From the NCBI GenBank assembly GCA_947305045.1, contig CAMZCW010000093.1, positions 1 through 8,388 of the forward strand: a DNA stretch of 8,388 nt, read 5' to 3'. The position numbers were made by a program, and so were the translations under genes. Below, one piece after another: positions 1 to 7,074 of this stretch (positions are counted from its first letter, which is position 1; each line of letters opens with the position of its first letter). This DNA comes from an uncultured Bacteroidales bacterium (GTDB lineage Bacteria > Bacteroidota > Bacteroidia > Bacteroidales > UBA932). A model generated the notes under the pieces. That model was not told where the DNA came from. It did no database searches and saw nothing but the letters and a program-made list of their open reading frames with translations.

Positions 1-56
1 ATCAGGGCGGTTTGGGGACTTGCACCCGTTAGAATGCGTTCGTGCTGGGCGAACAT
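1..56. other. Unassigned left edge
   Basis: This short stretch lies beyond the terminator of the ammonia-lyase gene. On the minus strand an open frame begins with ATG at 56-54 and runs off the left edge (about 18 codons, starting MFAQHERILTG). It has no recognisable ribosome-binding site and starts inside the terminator's T-run, so I do not call it a gene. A small inverted repeat, GTTCG (38-42) and CGAAC (50-54), is present. The stretch resembles spacer or dispersed-repeat sequence, but only one copy is visible here. Confidence 0.25.
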
Positions 57-90
57 AAAAAAAAGCCTGGCTCAACGGGGCCAGACTTTT
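57..90 (-). terminator. Rho-independent terminator of the ammonia-lyase gene
   Basis: Read on the minus strand, an 11-bp stem (arms 80-90 and 61-71, one G-U wobble) closes an 8-nt loop (72-79). The U-run at the 3' side of the stem continues for four more residues (60-57). It starts immediately after the TAG stop at 93-91. Because the stem is A-rich at one foot and T-rich at the other, it could also work weakly for plus-strand transcription entering from the left. It isolates the upstream gene as a single-gene transcript. Confidence 0.85.
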
Positions 91-1614
91 CTATTTCAGG
101 TTCAGCGGATTGCGCTTAAGGTAGGTGATTACCTTCGCGATTTCCTTGTAAAATGGCGTATCCTCCAGGATCACCGGCTGGATTTTTCGAATTTCCTCAT
201 AAACGCGGCGGGAAGTGCCGCACAGTTGGTCTTTGATTCCCAGACAGTCCGTGGCTTGTGCCAGCGCGATGTAATGGATAGCCATCACCTGGTAGGCATT
301 CTCTACAACCTGGCGGCAGAGGAGGGCACTGTTGGTTCCCATGGACACAATGTCCTGGTTGTCGTTGTTGTTGGGAATGCTGTGCACGTAATTGGGCATG
401 GCCAGGGTCTGGCACTCCGCCGTAGTGGAAGTGGCCGTAAACTGGCAGGCCTGCATACCATAGTTGAGCCCCAGGGTACCCATGTTCAGGAAAGGGGGCA
501 GGATACCGTTGATACGATCATGAAAAAGGTAGTTCAACTGCCTTTCCGTCAACATGGTAAGACGAACCAATGCAATCTTTACTTTATCTTCCTCCAGGGA
601 GATGTAATCGCCATGGAAATTGCCGCCGTGGTACACATACTCCGTGTCCGGATCCACAATGGGATTGTCGCAGGCGGAGTTAATTTCGTCTTCCAGCATT
701 TGACGCGCATGGATAAACGTATCATAAATGGGCCCCAGGATTTGCGGTGTGCAGCGCAGGGAATAATAGGCCTGCACCTTTTTCTCAAAGTAAGTTGCCT
801 TGTTGTCGCCGCTGTAAAGCTCTATCTCGCGTTTGGAAAAACACCGGGACGATGCCGCCAGTTCCCGCATGCGGCGGGCAATCTGCTGCTGTCCCTCGTG
901 ATGACGGCAGCCGTTCAGCGGCTCCGCCATAAAGTCATCATAGGAACCGGCAATCTCGTTCATCCAAACCGCGGCCAGGGTAGCCCAATCCAGCAGACGA
1001 TCGCTCTGGAACTGGTTCACCAGCGAGATGCCTGTCATCACGGAAGTGCCATTGGTTGCCGACAAGCCCTCGCGAATGTGGATTTCCATGGGCCTCAGGC
1101 CGCATTCCTTGAGCACATCGGCCGTAGGACGCCATTCGCCCTGATAATGCACTTCGCCTTCGCCAATCAGCGCCAGGGCAATATGTGCCAGCTGTACCAG
1201 GTCACCGCTGGCACCTACACTGCCATGACGGGGGATAAAAGGATAAATACCCCGGTTCACAAACTCCGTAAGCAACAGCACCACTTCCGGATGGACGCCG
1301 GATTTTCCTTGCAGGAACGTGCCGATACGAGCCACCATGGCGGCCTTTACGGAAGCGTCGCCCAGAGGCTTGCCGGCACCGGTGGAATGGCTGCGGATGA
1401 TATTATACTGAAGATCTTTCAAGTAGCGGTCATCCACACGCCACTGAGCCATCGGGCCAAATCCCGTATTGATACCGTAGATGACCTTATCTTTATGGAA
1501 TTGCTCCAGAAAGCGGTAACAGCGCGCTACTTCTGCAAGGGCTTCTTCCGATATTTCGAGCTTCTGGCCAAAGAAAACCACGTTCTCGGCTTGCTCTAAG
1601 CTTAGGTAATTCAT
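91..1614 (-). CDS. Aromatic amino acid ammonia-lyase (HAL/PAL/TAL family), probably tyrosine- or phenylalanine-type
   Basis: A 507-residue, full-length MIO-dependent lyase that would release ammonia from an amino acid to give an aryl-acrylate such as coumarate or cinnamate. Visible family features: catalytic Tyr46 in the YGINTGFG loop; the self-cyclising Ala135-Ser136-Gly137 triad within GASGD; Asn188 in NGTS; Tyr284 and Arg287 in YSLR; Phe333 in GNFHGD. Residues 75-76 are Ser-His, as in many histidine lyases. However, the position equal to the histidine-lyase glutamate (Glu414 of Pseudomonas HutH) is Gln420 here, in NNNDNQDIVSMG. Glutamine there is typical of PAL/TAL. From memory, the sequence closely resembles the Flavobacterium johnsoniae tyrosine ammonia-lyase, including this motif. 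It stands alone between its own promoter candidate and terminator, with no hutU, hutI or ftcD nearby. Automatic annotation would probably say hutH. Substrate is inferred; family membership is near certain. Confidence 0.93.
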   Translation of the reverse strand: MNYLSLEQAENVVFFGQKLEISEEALAEVARCYRFLEQFHKDKVIYGINTGFGPMAQWRVDDRYLKDLQYNIIRSHSTGAGKPLGDASVKAAMVARIGTFLQGKSGVHPEVVLLLTEFVNRGIYPFIPRHGSVGASGDLVQLAHIALALIGEGEVHYQGEWRPTADVLKECGLRPMEIHIREGLSATNGTSVMTGISLVNQFQSDRLLDWATLAAVWMNEIAGSYDDFMAEPLNGCRHHEGQQQIARRMRELAASSRCFSKREIELYSGDNKATYFEKKVQAYYSLRCTPQILGPIYDTFIHARQMLEDEINSACDNPIVDPDTEYVYHGGNFHGDYISLEEDKVKIALVRLTMLTERQLNYLFHDRINGILPPFLNMGTLGLNYGMQACQFTATSTTAECQTLAMPNYVHSIPNNNDNQDIVSMGTNSALLCRQVVENAYQVMAIHYIALAQATDCLGIKDQLCGTSRRVYEEIRKIQPVILEDTPFYKEIAKVITYLKRNPLNLK

Positions 1615-1636
1615 GTAAACCTGTAAAATTTGGACG

Positions 1637-1644
1637 CAAATTTA
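1637..1644 (-). promoter_or_regulatory. Bacteroidota -7 promoter element for the ammonia-lyase gene
   Basis: On the minus strand this reads TAAATTTG, an exact match to the Bacteroidota primary-sigma -7 consensus TAnnTTTG. It lies 22 nt before the ATG at 1614, implying a leader of roughly 15 nt. No good TTTG is seen about 19-20 nt further upstream, so the -33 element is weak or absent. Confidence 0.5.
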
Positions 1645-1676
1645 CACAGAATCTTCCATTTCCCCTAATTTTTCAT

Positions 1677-1684
1677 TATATTTA
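1677..1684 (+). promoter_or_regulatory. Probable -7 promoter element for the pepD-rpe operon
   Basis: TATATTTA matches TAnnTTTG at all but the last position and sits 26 nt before the pepD ATG at 1711. The leader (1691-1710) is A-rich, as is usual for Bacteroidota translation starts without a Shine-Dalgarno sequence. It lies back-to-back with the minus-strand promoter candidate in the 96-nt divergent spacer, so one regulator could in principle affect both. Confidence 0.4.
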
Positions 1685-1710
1685 CCCATTGAAACAAGCT
1701 AAATAGAAAT

Positions 1711-3138
1711 ATGAACGCAGCTTCTGTACTCGATTTTTTTAAAGAGATTACCCGCATCCCGCGTGAATCCGGCCATGAAGGCCCCATGATTGACTATCTG
1801 CAGCAGTTTGCCGCCCAGCACGGACTGGCCTGCAAAACGGATAAAACCGGCAACGTACTCATTACCAAAGAAGCCGGCAAAGGAAAAGAAAACGTGCCCA
1901 CGCTGGTCCTGCAGGCCCATCAGGACATGGTCTGCGAGAAAAACCCCGGTGTAAACTTTGACTTTAAGACCCAGCCCATCCAATATGTTATAGAAGACGG
2001 CTGGATGATTGCCAAGGATACCACCCTGGGCGCAGACGACGGCATTGGCATTGCCGCCTGCCTGGCCCTGCTCTCCGGGGAAGAGCCCATGGGCAAGCTG
2101 GAATGCCTGTTCACCATCTCGGAGGAAACCGGCATGGACGGCGCCTTTGGTCTGGAAAAAGACTTTTTCAGCGGAAAAACCCTCATCAACCTGGATTCGG
2201 AAGACGAAGGCCAAATGTTTATCGGCTGCGCCGGCGGCATGGACACCACTGCCACGTTCACCTTTGAACGCGAACCCCTTCGCAAAGGCTACAAAACCCT
2301 CAAAATCGCCATTACAGGCGCTCAGGGCGGCCATAGCGGAGACGATATCAACAAAGAGCGCTGCAACGCCCTCCAGCAGCTGGTCCGTTTCCTGTACACG
2401 GAATTGCAATATGAGTTTCAACTCATTACGCTGGAAGGCGGCAACAAACCCAACGCCATCTGCCGCCATGCGGAGGCCATCCTGGCCGTTCCCGCAGACG
2501 AAGTAAGCGAGATGCAGGAAGACGTCCAGGCCTTCAGCAAGTTGCTGGAAGCGGAATTTGCCGCCTCGGATGCCGGCGTCAAAGCCATTTGCGCCCCCGT
2601 GGAATGCGATGAAAAGCCCATTGCGGAAGGCGATGCCGCCAACCTCATTACCACACTGCTGGTATGCCCGCACGGCGTGGAAAAAGTATCTGTCGATATC
2701 CCCGGCCTGGTAGAAACTTCTACCAACCTGGCTGCCGCCCATATCAAAGACAATACCCTCACCGTCATCACCAGCCAGCGCAGCTCGGTGGTATCGGAGC
2801 TCCATGCCATGGCAGAAAAAGTGGAAGCCGCTTTCTTCCTGGGGTCCTTTGATGTGGAGCACCACGGAGAGTATCCCGGCTGGAAACCCAACCTGAATTC
2901 CCGTATTCTGGAGCGCACCGTTGCGTCCTACAAAAAACTCTTTGGCCATGAACCGGAGGTAAAAGCCATCCACGCAGGCCTGGAATGCGGGTTGTTCCTG
3001 GAGAAGTTCCCGGATCTGGACATGATTTCCTTTGGTCCCACCCTGCGCGGCGTGCATGCTCCCGGAGAAAAACTGGAACTCTCCTCGCTGGATAAATTCG
3101 TAGATCATCTGAACGACCTTGTCCTCAATTTCGAATGA
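1711..3138 (+). CDS. pepD: Aminoacyl-histidine dipeptidase (PepD type, peptidase family M20)
   Basis: A 475-residue cytosolic metallo-dipeptidase of the PepD/carnosinase-like group, expected to cleave Xaa-His and related dipeptides using two metal ions. Family residues visible in order: His70 and Asp72 in AHQDMV; Asp109 in LGADDGIGIA (bridging metal ligand); Glu138-Glu139 in SEETGMDGA (general base and ligand); Asp162 in LDSEDEG; the lid-domain motif GGHSGDDI near 205; and a C-terminal His449 in GVHAPGEKL, equivalent to the last ligand of E. coli PepD. Length is close to the usual about 480, and there is no signal peptide. The chosen ATG follows the -7 candidate and A-rich leader. Its TGA overlaps the rpe start by 4 nt (ATGA), so the two are translationally coupled, although the functions have no obvious link. 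Exact dipeptide preference cannot be read from the sequence. Confidence 0.93.
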   Translation: MNAASVLDFFKEITRIPRESGHEGPMIDYLQQFAAQHGLACKTDKTGNVLITKEAGKGKENVPTLVLQAHQDMVCEKNPGVNFDFKTQPIQYVIEDGWMIAKDTTLGADDGIGIAACLALLSGEEPMGKLECLFTISEETGMDGAFGLEKDFFSGKTLINLDSEDEGQMFIGCAGGMDTTATFTFEREPLRKGYKTLKIAITGAQGGHSGDDINKERCNALQQLVRFLYTELQYEFQLITLEGGNKPNAICRHAEAILAVPADEVSEMQEDVQAFSKLLEAEFAASDAGVKAICAPVECDEKPIAEGDAANLITTLLVCPHGVEKVSVDIPGLVETSTNLAAAHIKDNTLTVITSQRSSVVSELHAMAEKVEAAFFLGSFDVEHHGEYPGWKPNLNSRILERTVASYKKLFGHEPEVKAIHAGLECGLFLEKFPDLDMISFGPTLRGVHAPGEKLELSSLDKFVDHLNDLVLNFE

Positions 3139-3800
3139 TTCAAGTAGCACCTTCCATCCTGGCCGCAGATTTCCTTCATCTGCAAAAAGACGTAGTTATC
3201 GTCAATGAACATGCCGATATTTTCCACCTGGACATCATGGACGGCACCTTTGTGCCCAACATTTCCTTTGGCTTTCCGGTAGTGGAAGCCATCGCCGGAC
3301 AGGCAAAAAAACCGCTGGACGTACACCTGATGATTGTGCATCCGGAAAAATACGTAGAGCGCTTCGCCAAGGCCGGCGCGGCCATGATCAGTTTCCATTA
3401 CGAGGCCGCAAAGGAGGGGAGTGCCGCGCTACTCAAAACCATTCAGGGCCTGGGCGTAAAAGCCGGTATCGTCATTAATCCGGACTGTCCGGCAGAGGCC
3501 ATTTTCCCCTTGCTGCCCCTTGTGGATTTTGTGCTCATCATGAGCGTTTTCGCGGGTTTTGGCGGGCAAAAGTTCATTCCGGAGAGCCTGGAACGCATTC
3601 ATGCGGTACGCACGGAGCTGGACCGGCTGGGGCGCATGGAGGTTCCCGTAGAGGTTGACGGCGGTATCGGCCCTGCCAATGCACCGGAGGTTGTGAAGGC
3701 CGGCGCCGGCATTCTGGTAGCCGGAAGCTCGGTTTTCAAAGCCCCGGATCCTGCTGCCGCCATCCTTGCCATGCAACAGGCTGACAAAATGGCAGAGTAA
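3135..3800 (+). CDS. rpe: Ribulose-phosphate 3-epimerase
   Basis: A 221-residue TIM-barrel enzyme interconverting ribulose 5-phosphate and xylulose 5-phosphate in the pentose phosphate pathway. Visible signatures: APSILAADF at 5-13; His31 and Asp33 in FHLDIMDGTFVPN (metal ligand and catalytic acid/base); His64 in DVHLM; Asp175 in VEVDGGIG (second catalytic aspartate); and the phosphate-binding GILVAGSSVF near 192-201. The loop-6 motif is MSVFAGFGGQ (136-145), whereas the usual form is MSVxPGFGGQ, so the conserved proline is Ala140 here. All catalytic residues are intact, so activity is expected. The gene starts inside the pepD stop codon (ATGA) and has no leader of its own. The -7 candidate for the next operon begins 12 nt after its stop. 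Confidence 0.96.
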   Translation: MIQVAPSILAADFLHLQKDVVIVNEHADIFHLDIMDGTFVPNISFGFPVVEAIAGQAKKPLDVHLMIVHPEKYVERFAKAGAAMISFHYEAAKEGSAALLKTIQGLGVKAGIVINPDCPAEAIFPLLPLVDFVLIMSVFAGFGGQKFIPESLERIHAVRTELDRLGRMEVPVEVDGGIGPANAPEVVKAGAGILVAGSSVFKAPDPAAAILAMQQADKMAE

Positions 3801-3811
3801 ACAGGTGGCTC

Positions 3812-3819
3812 TATTTTTG
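3812..3819 (+). promoter_or_regulatory. -7 promoter element for the rsfS-ftsH-cdsA operon
   Basis: TATTTTTG is an exact TAnnTTTG match in the 45-nt gap between rpe and rsfS, 26 nt before the rsfS ATG, the same spacing as the pepD candidate. It is followed by an A-rich leader (about 3832-3842). No clear TTTG lies at the -33 position. No terminator hairpin separates it from rpe, so read-through from pepD-rpe is also likely. Confidence 0.5.
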
Positions 3820-3845
3820 CTTAAACACGGACAAAACAAATACGC

Positions 3846-4229
3846 ATGATTACACACGATCTGAGGCTACTGGCCGATGCCATTTATGACAAGAAGGGCG
3901 AAAATGTGGTTTCCCTGGACCTGAGGTCCATCGACGGCGCCATTACAGACTATTTTGTGGTCTGCGACGGCTCCAATACCACACAAGTAGGCGCCATAGC
4001 AGACAATATCGCAGAAAAAATGAAGGAGGAAGGCCATACCCTCTACCGTTCGCAGGGAGAGGGCAACAATTTCTGGATTATTCAGGACTATGGCAACATT
4101 GTGGTACACATCTTCCTCAAAGAGTACCGTGAATTCTACCGCCTGGAAGAACTCTGGGCCGATGTTCCCCGCAAAGAGTACAAGGAGCGCCGGGTTCCCA
4201 GGTCCGATGCAGACAAAAAACAAGACTAA
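3846..4229 (+). CDS. rsfS: Ribosome silencing factor RsfS (Iojap/DUF143 family)
   Basis: A 127-residue cytosolic protein of the Iojap family. Family members bind ribosomal protein uL14 on the 50S subunit and block joining with 30S, lowering translation in starvation or stationary phase. The core is recognised by ITDYFVVCDG (33-42), the Gln-Gly-Glu and Trp77 segment RSQGEGNNFWI (68-78), NIVVHIF (84-90) and REFYRLEELW (95-104). The tail from about 108 is strongly charged (Lys/Arg/Asp) and probably disordered, slightly longer than in E. coli RsfS (about 105 residues). The ATG follows the promoter candidate. The TAA stop abuts the ftsH ATG with no gap, indicating translational coupling. From general knowledge, rsfS next to ftsH and cdsA is a recurrent Bacteroidota arrangement. 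Confidence 0.95.
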   Translation: MITHDLRLLADAIYDKKGENVVSLDLRSIDGAITDYFVVCDGSNTTQVGAIADNIAEKMKEEGHTLYRSQGEGNNFWIIQDYGNIVVHIFLKEYREFYRLEELWADVPRKEYKERRVPRSDADKKQD

Positions 4230-6170
4230 ATGGCAGAAAAGAAAAAAATAAACTTCAATTTTTCCTGGCTCTACTTCCTGCTTCTCCTGGGAGTAGGCTA
4301 CTTGTTGTTTTACAACCAGCGAAGTGCAGCTCCGGAAAAGATAGAGTGGACGGAAGTCCAGTCCATGATTGCCGCAGGCGATGTGGCAGAGATAGACTTT
4401 GTGCGCAACGACTATAAAGGCGAGATCAAGCTTCGCCCGGAAAAACTTGCCAAATACGAAAGCAAGTTCCCGGGAGGCAATCCGCCCCGCCGCGCACCGC
4501 ATTTCTATTTCCTGGTATCGTCCAAATTTGACCCGGAAACTACTTTTGGCGCGCTCAACGCGGAACTTACGCCCGTAGAGCAGTTCAAGGTGGTCATTAA
4601 GAATGAGGAGCATATTTGGGGCGATATCTTCCAGATGGTGTTCCCGCTCCTGATCTTTATCCTGTTCTGGGTATGGATGTTCCGCGGCATGAACCGCGGC
4701 ATGGGCGGTCCCGGTGGCGCAGGCGGTGGCATGAACCCCTTCAATGCGGGCAAAGCCAACACGCGGGAGGCGGACAAAAATGACGTAAAAGTCACCTTCA
4801 AGGACGTTGCAGGCCTGTATGGCGCCAAAGAAGAAGTGATGGAAATTGTGGACTTCCTCAAAAAACCGGAGAAATATACCGCCCTGGGCGGAAAAATCCC
4901 CAAGGGTGCCCTTCTGGTAGGCCCTCCGGGAACCGGTAAAACCCTGCTGGCCAAGGCCGTGGCAGGGGAGGCCAACGTACCGTTCTTCTCCATCTCCGGC
5001 TCAGACTTTGTGGAAATGTTTGTGGGCGTAGGCGCCTCGCGCGTCCGTGACCTGTTCCGCCAGGCCAAGGAAAAAGCCCCTTGCATTGTCTTTATCGACG
5101 AGATTGACGCCGTGGGCCGCGCCCGTGCCAAAAACGGTGGCTTTACGTCCAACGACGAGCGCGAAAATACGCTGAATCAGCTGCTTACAGAGATGGACGG
5201 CTTTGGCACCAACAGCGGTGTCATTGTCCTGGCGGCCACCAACCGCGCCGACATTCTGGACCAGGCCCTCATGCGTGCCGGCCGATTTGACCGTCAAATC
5301 CATGTGGAGCTTCCGGAGCTCAAGGAGCGCGAAGAAATCTTCAAGGTGCACCTGAGGGACATTAAACTGGGAGAAGACTTTTCTGTTGAATTCATGGCCA
5401 AGCATACGCCCGGTTTCTCCGGCGCAGACATTGCCAATGTGTGCAACGAGGCCGCCCTCACGGCTGCCCGGCGGGATCACAAGGCCGTAATGCAGCAGGA
5501 CTTCCTGGATGCGGTGGACCGCATTATCGGCGGCCTGGAGCGCAAATCCAATACCATCATGACGCCCACGGAAAAACGCACCATCGCGTATCACGAGGCC
5601 GGTCATGCCCTGGTGGGTTGGCTGCTTCCGTACGCAGACCCTGTATTCAAGGTTTCCATCATCCCGCGCGGCAATGCCCTGGGCCTTACCTGGAGCCTCC
5701 CGGAAGAGCGCAAAAACTGGAGACGCAGTGTCATGCTGGACCACATGTGTCAGCTCATTGGCGGCCGCGTAGCAGAGGAAATCCTCAACGGAGAGCCCTC
5801 TACGGGTGCCCTCAATGACCTGGAGCGTATGACCGGCATGGCCTACGCCATGGTCCAGTATTATGGCATGAGCGACAAAGTGGGGGCCCTGAGCTTCTAC
5901 GATTCCACCGGCTCCCGCGGCTACAATCTGGTAAAACCGTATTCGGAGAAAACCGCAGAACTCATGGACCAGGAAGTAAATGCCCTGGTAAAAGAGGTGC
6001 ACGACCGCACGCGCAAACTCATCGAAGACAATAAAGAAGGTTTCATGCGTCTGGGTGCGTATCTTTTGGAAAAAGAAGTTATCTTTGCAGAAGATATCGA
6101 GCAAATTCTGGGTCCCAAGGTGGAGCCCGCCGCGGACGACCAAATTGCTCAGGAAGAAAGTCAGGCATGA
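4230..6170 (+). CDS. ftsH: ATP-dependent zinc metalloprotease FtsH
   Basis: A 646-residue inner-membrane AAA+ protease that forms hexamers and degrades unassembled membrane proteins and short-lived regulators. Order of parts: N-terminal membrane segment (about 13-28); extracytoplasmic domain (about 30-130); second membrane segment (about 134-150); a Gly/Met-rich linker (152-170); then the AAA domain. Walker A is GPPGTGKT (231-238), the pore-loop MFVG is 263-266, Walker B is IVFIDE (286-291), and the second region of homology (336-356) holds the expected arginine fingers Arg349 and Arg352. The protease domain has the zinc motif HEAGH (455-459) and the third-ligand region [10 protein letters not shown] with Asp530. 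No key residue is missing, and length is normal. It begins directly after the rsfS stop and its TGA overlaps cdsA by 4 nt. In E. coli FtsH controls lipopolysaccharide/phospholipid balance; co-transcription with cdsA fits a membrane-homeostasis role, but that link is inference here. Confidence 0.98.
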   Translation: MAEKKKINFNFSWLYFLLLLGVGYLLFYNQRSAAPEKIEWTEVQSMIAAGDVAEIDFVRNDYKGEIKLRPEKLAKYESKFPGGNPPRRAPHFYFLVSSKFDPETTFGALNAELTPVEQFKVVIKNEEHIWGDIFQMVFPLLIFILFWVWMFRGMNRGMGGPGGAGGGMNPFNAGKANTREADKNDVKVTFKDVAGLYGAKEEVMEIVDFLKKPEKYTALGGKIPKGALLVGPPGTGKTLLAKAVAGEANVPFFSISGSDFVEMFVGVGASRVRDLFRQAKEKAPCIVFIDEIDAVGRARAKNGGFTSNDERENTLNQLLTEMDGFGTNSGVIVLAATNRADILDQALMRAGRFDRQIHVELPELKEREEIFKVHLRDIKLGEDFSVEFMAKHTPGFSGADIANVCNEAALTAARRDHKAVMQQDFLDAVDRIIGGLERKSNTIMTPTEKRTIAYHEAGHALVGWLLPYADPVFKVSIIPRGNALGLTWSLPEERKNWRRSVMLDHMCQLIGGRVAEEILNGEPSTGALNDLERMTGMAYAMVQYYGMSDKVGALSFYDSTGSRGYNLVKPYSEKTAELMDQEVNALVKEVHDRTRKLIEDNKEGFMRLGAYLLEKEVIFAEDIEQILGPKVEPAADDQIAQEESQA

Positions 6171-7000
6171 ACAGCACTGTAACGCGCAGCATATCCGGTT
6201 TGGTATTCCTGGTTGTCATGATTGGCAGCCTGCTTGGGGGTAAGTTTTTCTTCTTACCCCTGTTCCTGTTTATTCAGGCCCAGATGATGCGGGAATACTA
6301 CCAAATAACCCTGGGGAATAAACACCTGGCCGTACGGAATGCCGCCATTGCGGTGGCCATCCTCTCCTTTGGCCTGGTTTTCGTGACCACCGGGTTAGTA
6401 GAGCCGTCCCTTCCTGTCAAATACCTGGGCATCACAATCTTACTCTTTGTTGTCCTGCTCATGTATATGGTAACAAACCACCAGGACTTCAAGGAGTATG
6501 CATATGTGCTCACCGGATTGCTCTACATTGGCCTTCCGCTGGCCTTGTCACCCTTTGTGGTATCTACCGCCAACGGCTACAGCGGCCTCCTCATGCTGGC
6601 GTTCTTCATTATCATCTGGTCTTCGGATGTGGGCGCCTACTGCTTCGGCATGCTCCTCGGCCAAAAAATATGGCCGGCCAAAATGTGTCCGGAAATATCG
6701 CCCAAAAAATCCTGGGCGGGCTTTTTCGGCGGCTGGATTACCGTCCTTCTGGCTGCATATATTCTCTTGAAAACCGGCATGCTGGAGTTCCCGCTCATCC
6801 ACGTACTGGTGATGGCCAGCCTTATGCACATAAGCGGCGTATTCGGAGATCTTTTCGAATCCCTGTGGAAACGCCAGTTCGGTGTAAAGGATTCCGGCAA
6901 CATCATGCCGGGACACGGCGGCCTGCTTGACCGTTTTGACAGCGCCCTCTTCGCCATCCCCACGGCGTATGTATATTTGATGTTGTTTGAATTAGTGTAA
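6167..7000 (+). CDS. cdsA: Phosphatidate cytidylyltransferase (CDP-diacylglycerol synthase)
   Basis: A 277-residue integral membrane enzyme that makes CDP-diacylglycerol from phosphatidic acid and CTP, the branch point for bacterial phospholipids. The C-terminal family signature spans 232-258: Ser-Leu-Trp-Lys-Arg, then Lys241-Asp242, then PGHGG (248-252) and DRFD (255-258), fully matching the known pattern. Earlier conserved parts are SSDVGAYCFG (152-161) and ISPKKSWAG (177-185). Several hydrophobic segments, for example about 10-36, 58-75, 86-102, 114-131, 141-160, 187-203 and 209-222, fit a multi-span protein. The start overlaps the ftsH stop (ATGA), with a purine-rich run (6151-6160) just before it. 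It is the last gene of the rsfS-ftsH-cdsA set. The spacer after it holds a repeat-like hairpin, then psd, which acts in the same pathway. Confidence 0.97.
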   Translation: MNSTVTRSISGLVFLVVMIGSLLGGKFFFLPLFLFIQAQMMREYYQITLGNKHLAVRNAAIAVAILSFGLVFVTTGLVEPSLPVKYLGITILLFVVLLMYMVTNHQDFKEYAYVLTGLLYIGLPLALSPFVVSTANGYSGLLMLAFFIIIWSSDVGAYCFGMLLGQKIWPAKMCPEISPKKSWAGFFGGWITVLLAAYILLKTGMLEFPLIHVLVMASLMHISGVFGDLFESLWKRQFGVKDSGNIMPGHGGLLDRFDSALFAIPTAYVYLMLFELV

Positions 7001-7004
7001 AAGT

Positions 7005-7023
7005 CCCTCCCCCGAGGGGAGGG
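7005..7023. repeat. GC-rich palindrome, probable dispersed REP-like element
   Basis: CCCTCCCC (7005-7012) and GGGGAGGG (7016-7023) form a perfect 8-bp stem around a 3-nt CGA loop. A second G-run follows (GGGTGGGGG, 7029-7037). From memory, C-rich/G-rich palindromes of this kind recur in intergenic spaces of many bacterial genomes. Only one copy is in this window, so dispersion is not shown here. The sequence after the stem (GTTTCGGG) is not a proper U-tract, so it is a poor intrinsic terminator, though the hairpin could slow polymerase or protect the cdsA mRNA 3' end. Confidence 0.55.
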
Positions 7024-7058
7024 GTTTCGGGTGGGGGTAACGTATAATAATTTTTTTA

Positions 7059-7066
7059 TAATTTTG
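7059..7066 (+). promoter_or_regulatory. Possible -7 promoter element before psd
   Basis: TAATTTTG matches TAnnTTTG exactly within a very AT-rich stretch (7041-7074). It lies only 8 nt before the psd ATG, so a transcript from it would be nearly leaderless. It may be chance in AT-rich sequence, with psd served by read-through from cdsA or by an upstream AT-rich site (around 7043-7050). The A-run 7067-7072 could act as an A-rich translation-start context. Confidence 0.25.
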
Positions 7067-7074
7067 AAAAAATT

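Noticed and set aside
34..1599. 521-residue plus-strand open frame lying over the ammonia-lyase gene
   Set aside because: It is the antisense shadow of a clearly conserved enzyme and matches no family I recognise. It has no promoter, and its start lies in the terminator region. Avoidance of TTA, CTA and TCA codons in the real gene explains the lack of stops.
91..1614. Histidine utilisation locus
   Set aside because: No urocanase, imidazolonepropionase or formiminotransferase gene is adjacent in the window, and Gln420 argues against histidine as substrate.
1699..3150. 483-residue minus-strand open frame covering all of pepD
   Set aside because: Antisense shadow: PepD has all metal ligands and family motifs, while the opposite frame shows only composition-driven sequence.
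5001..6143. 380-residue minus-strand open frame opposite ftsH
   Set aside because: Shadow of the FtsH protease and AAA domains; no family motif and no start signal.
7005..7027. GC hairpin after cdsA as an intrinsic terminator
   Set aside because: The stem is strong but is followed by GTTTCGGG, not a run of T, so efficient termination is unlikely.
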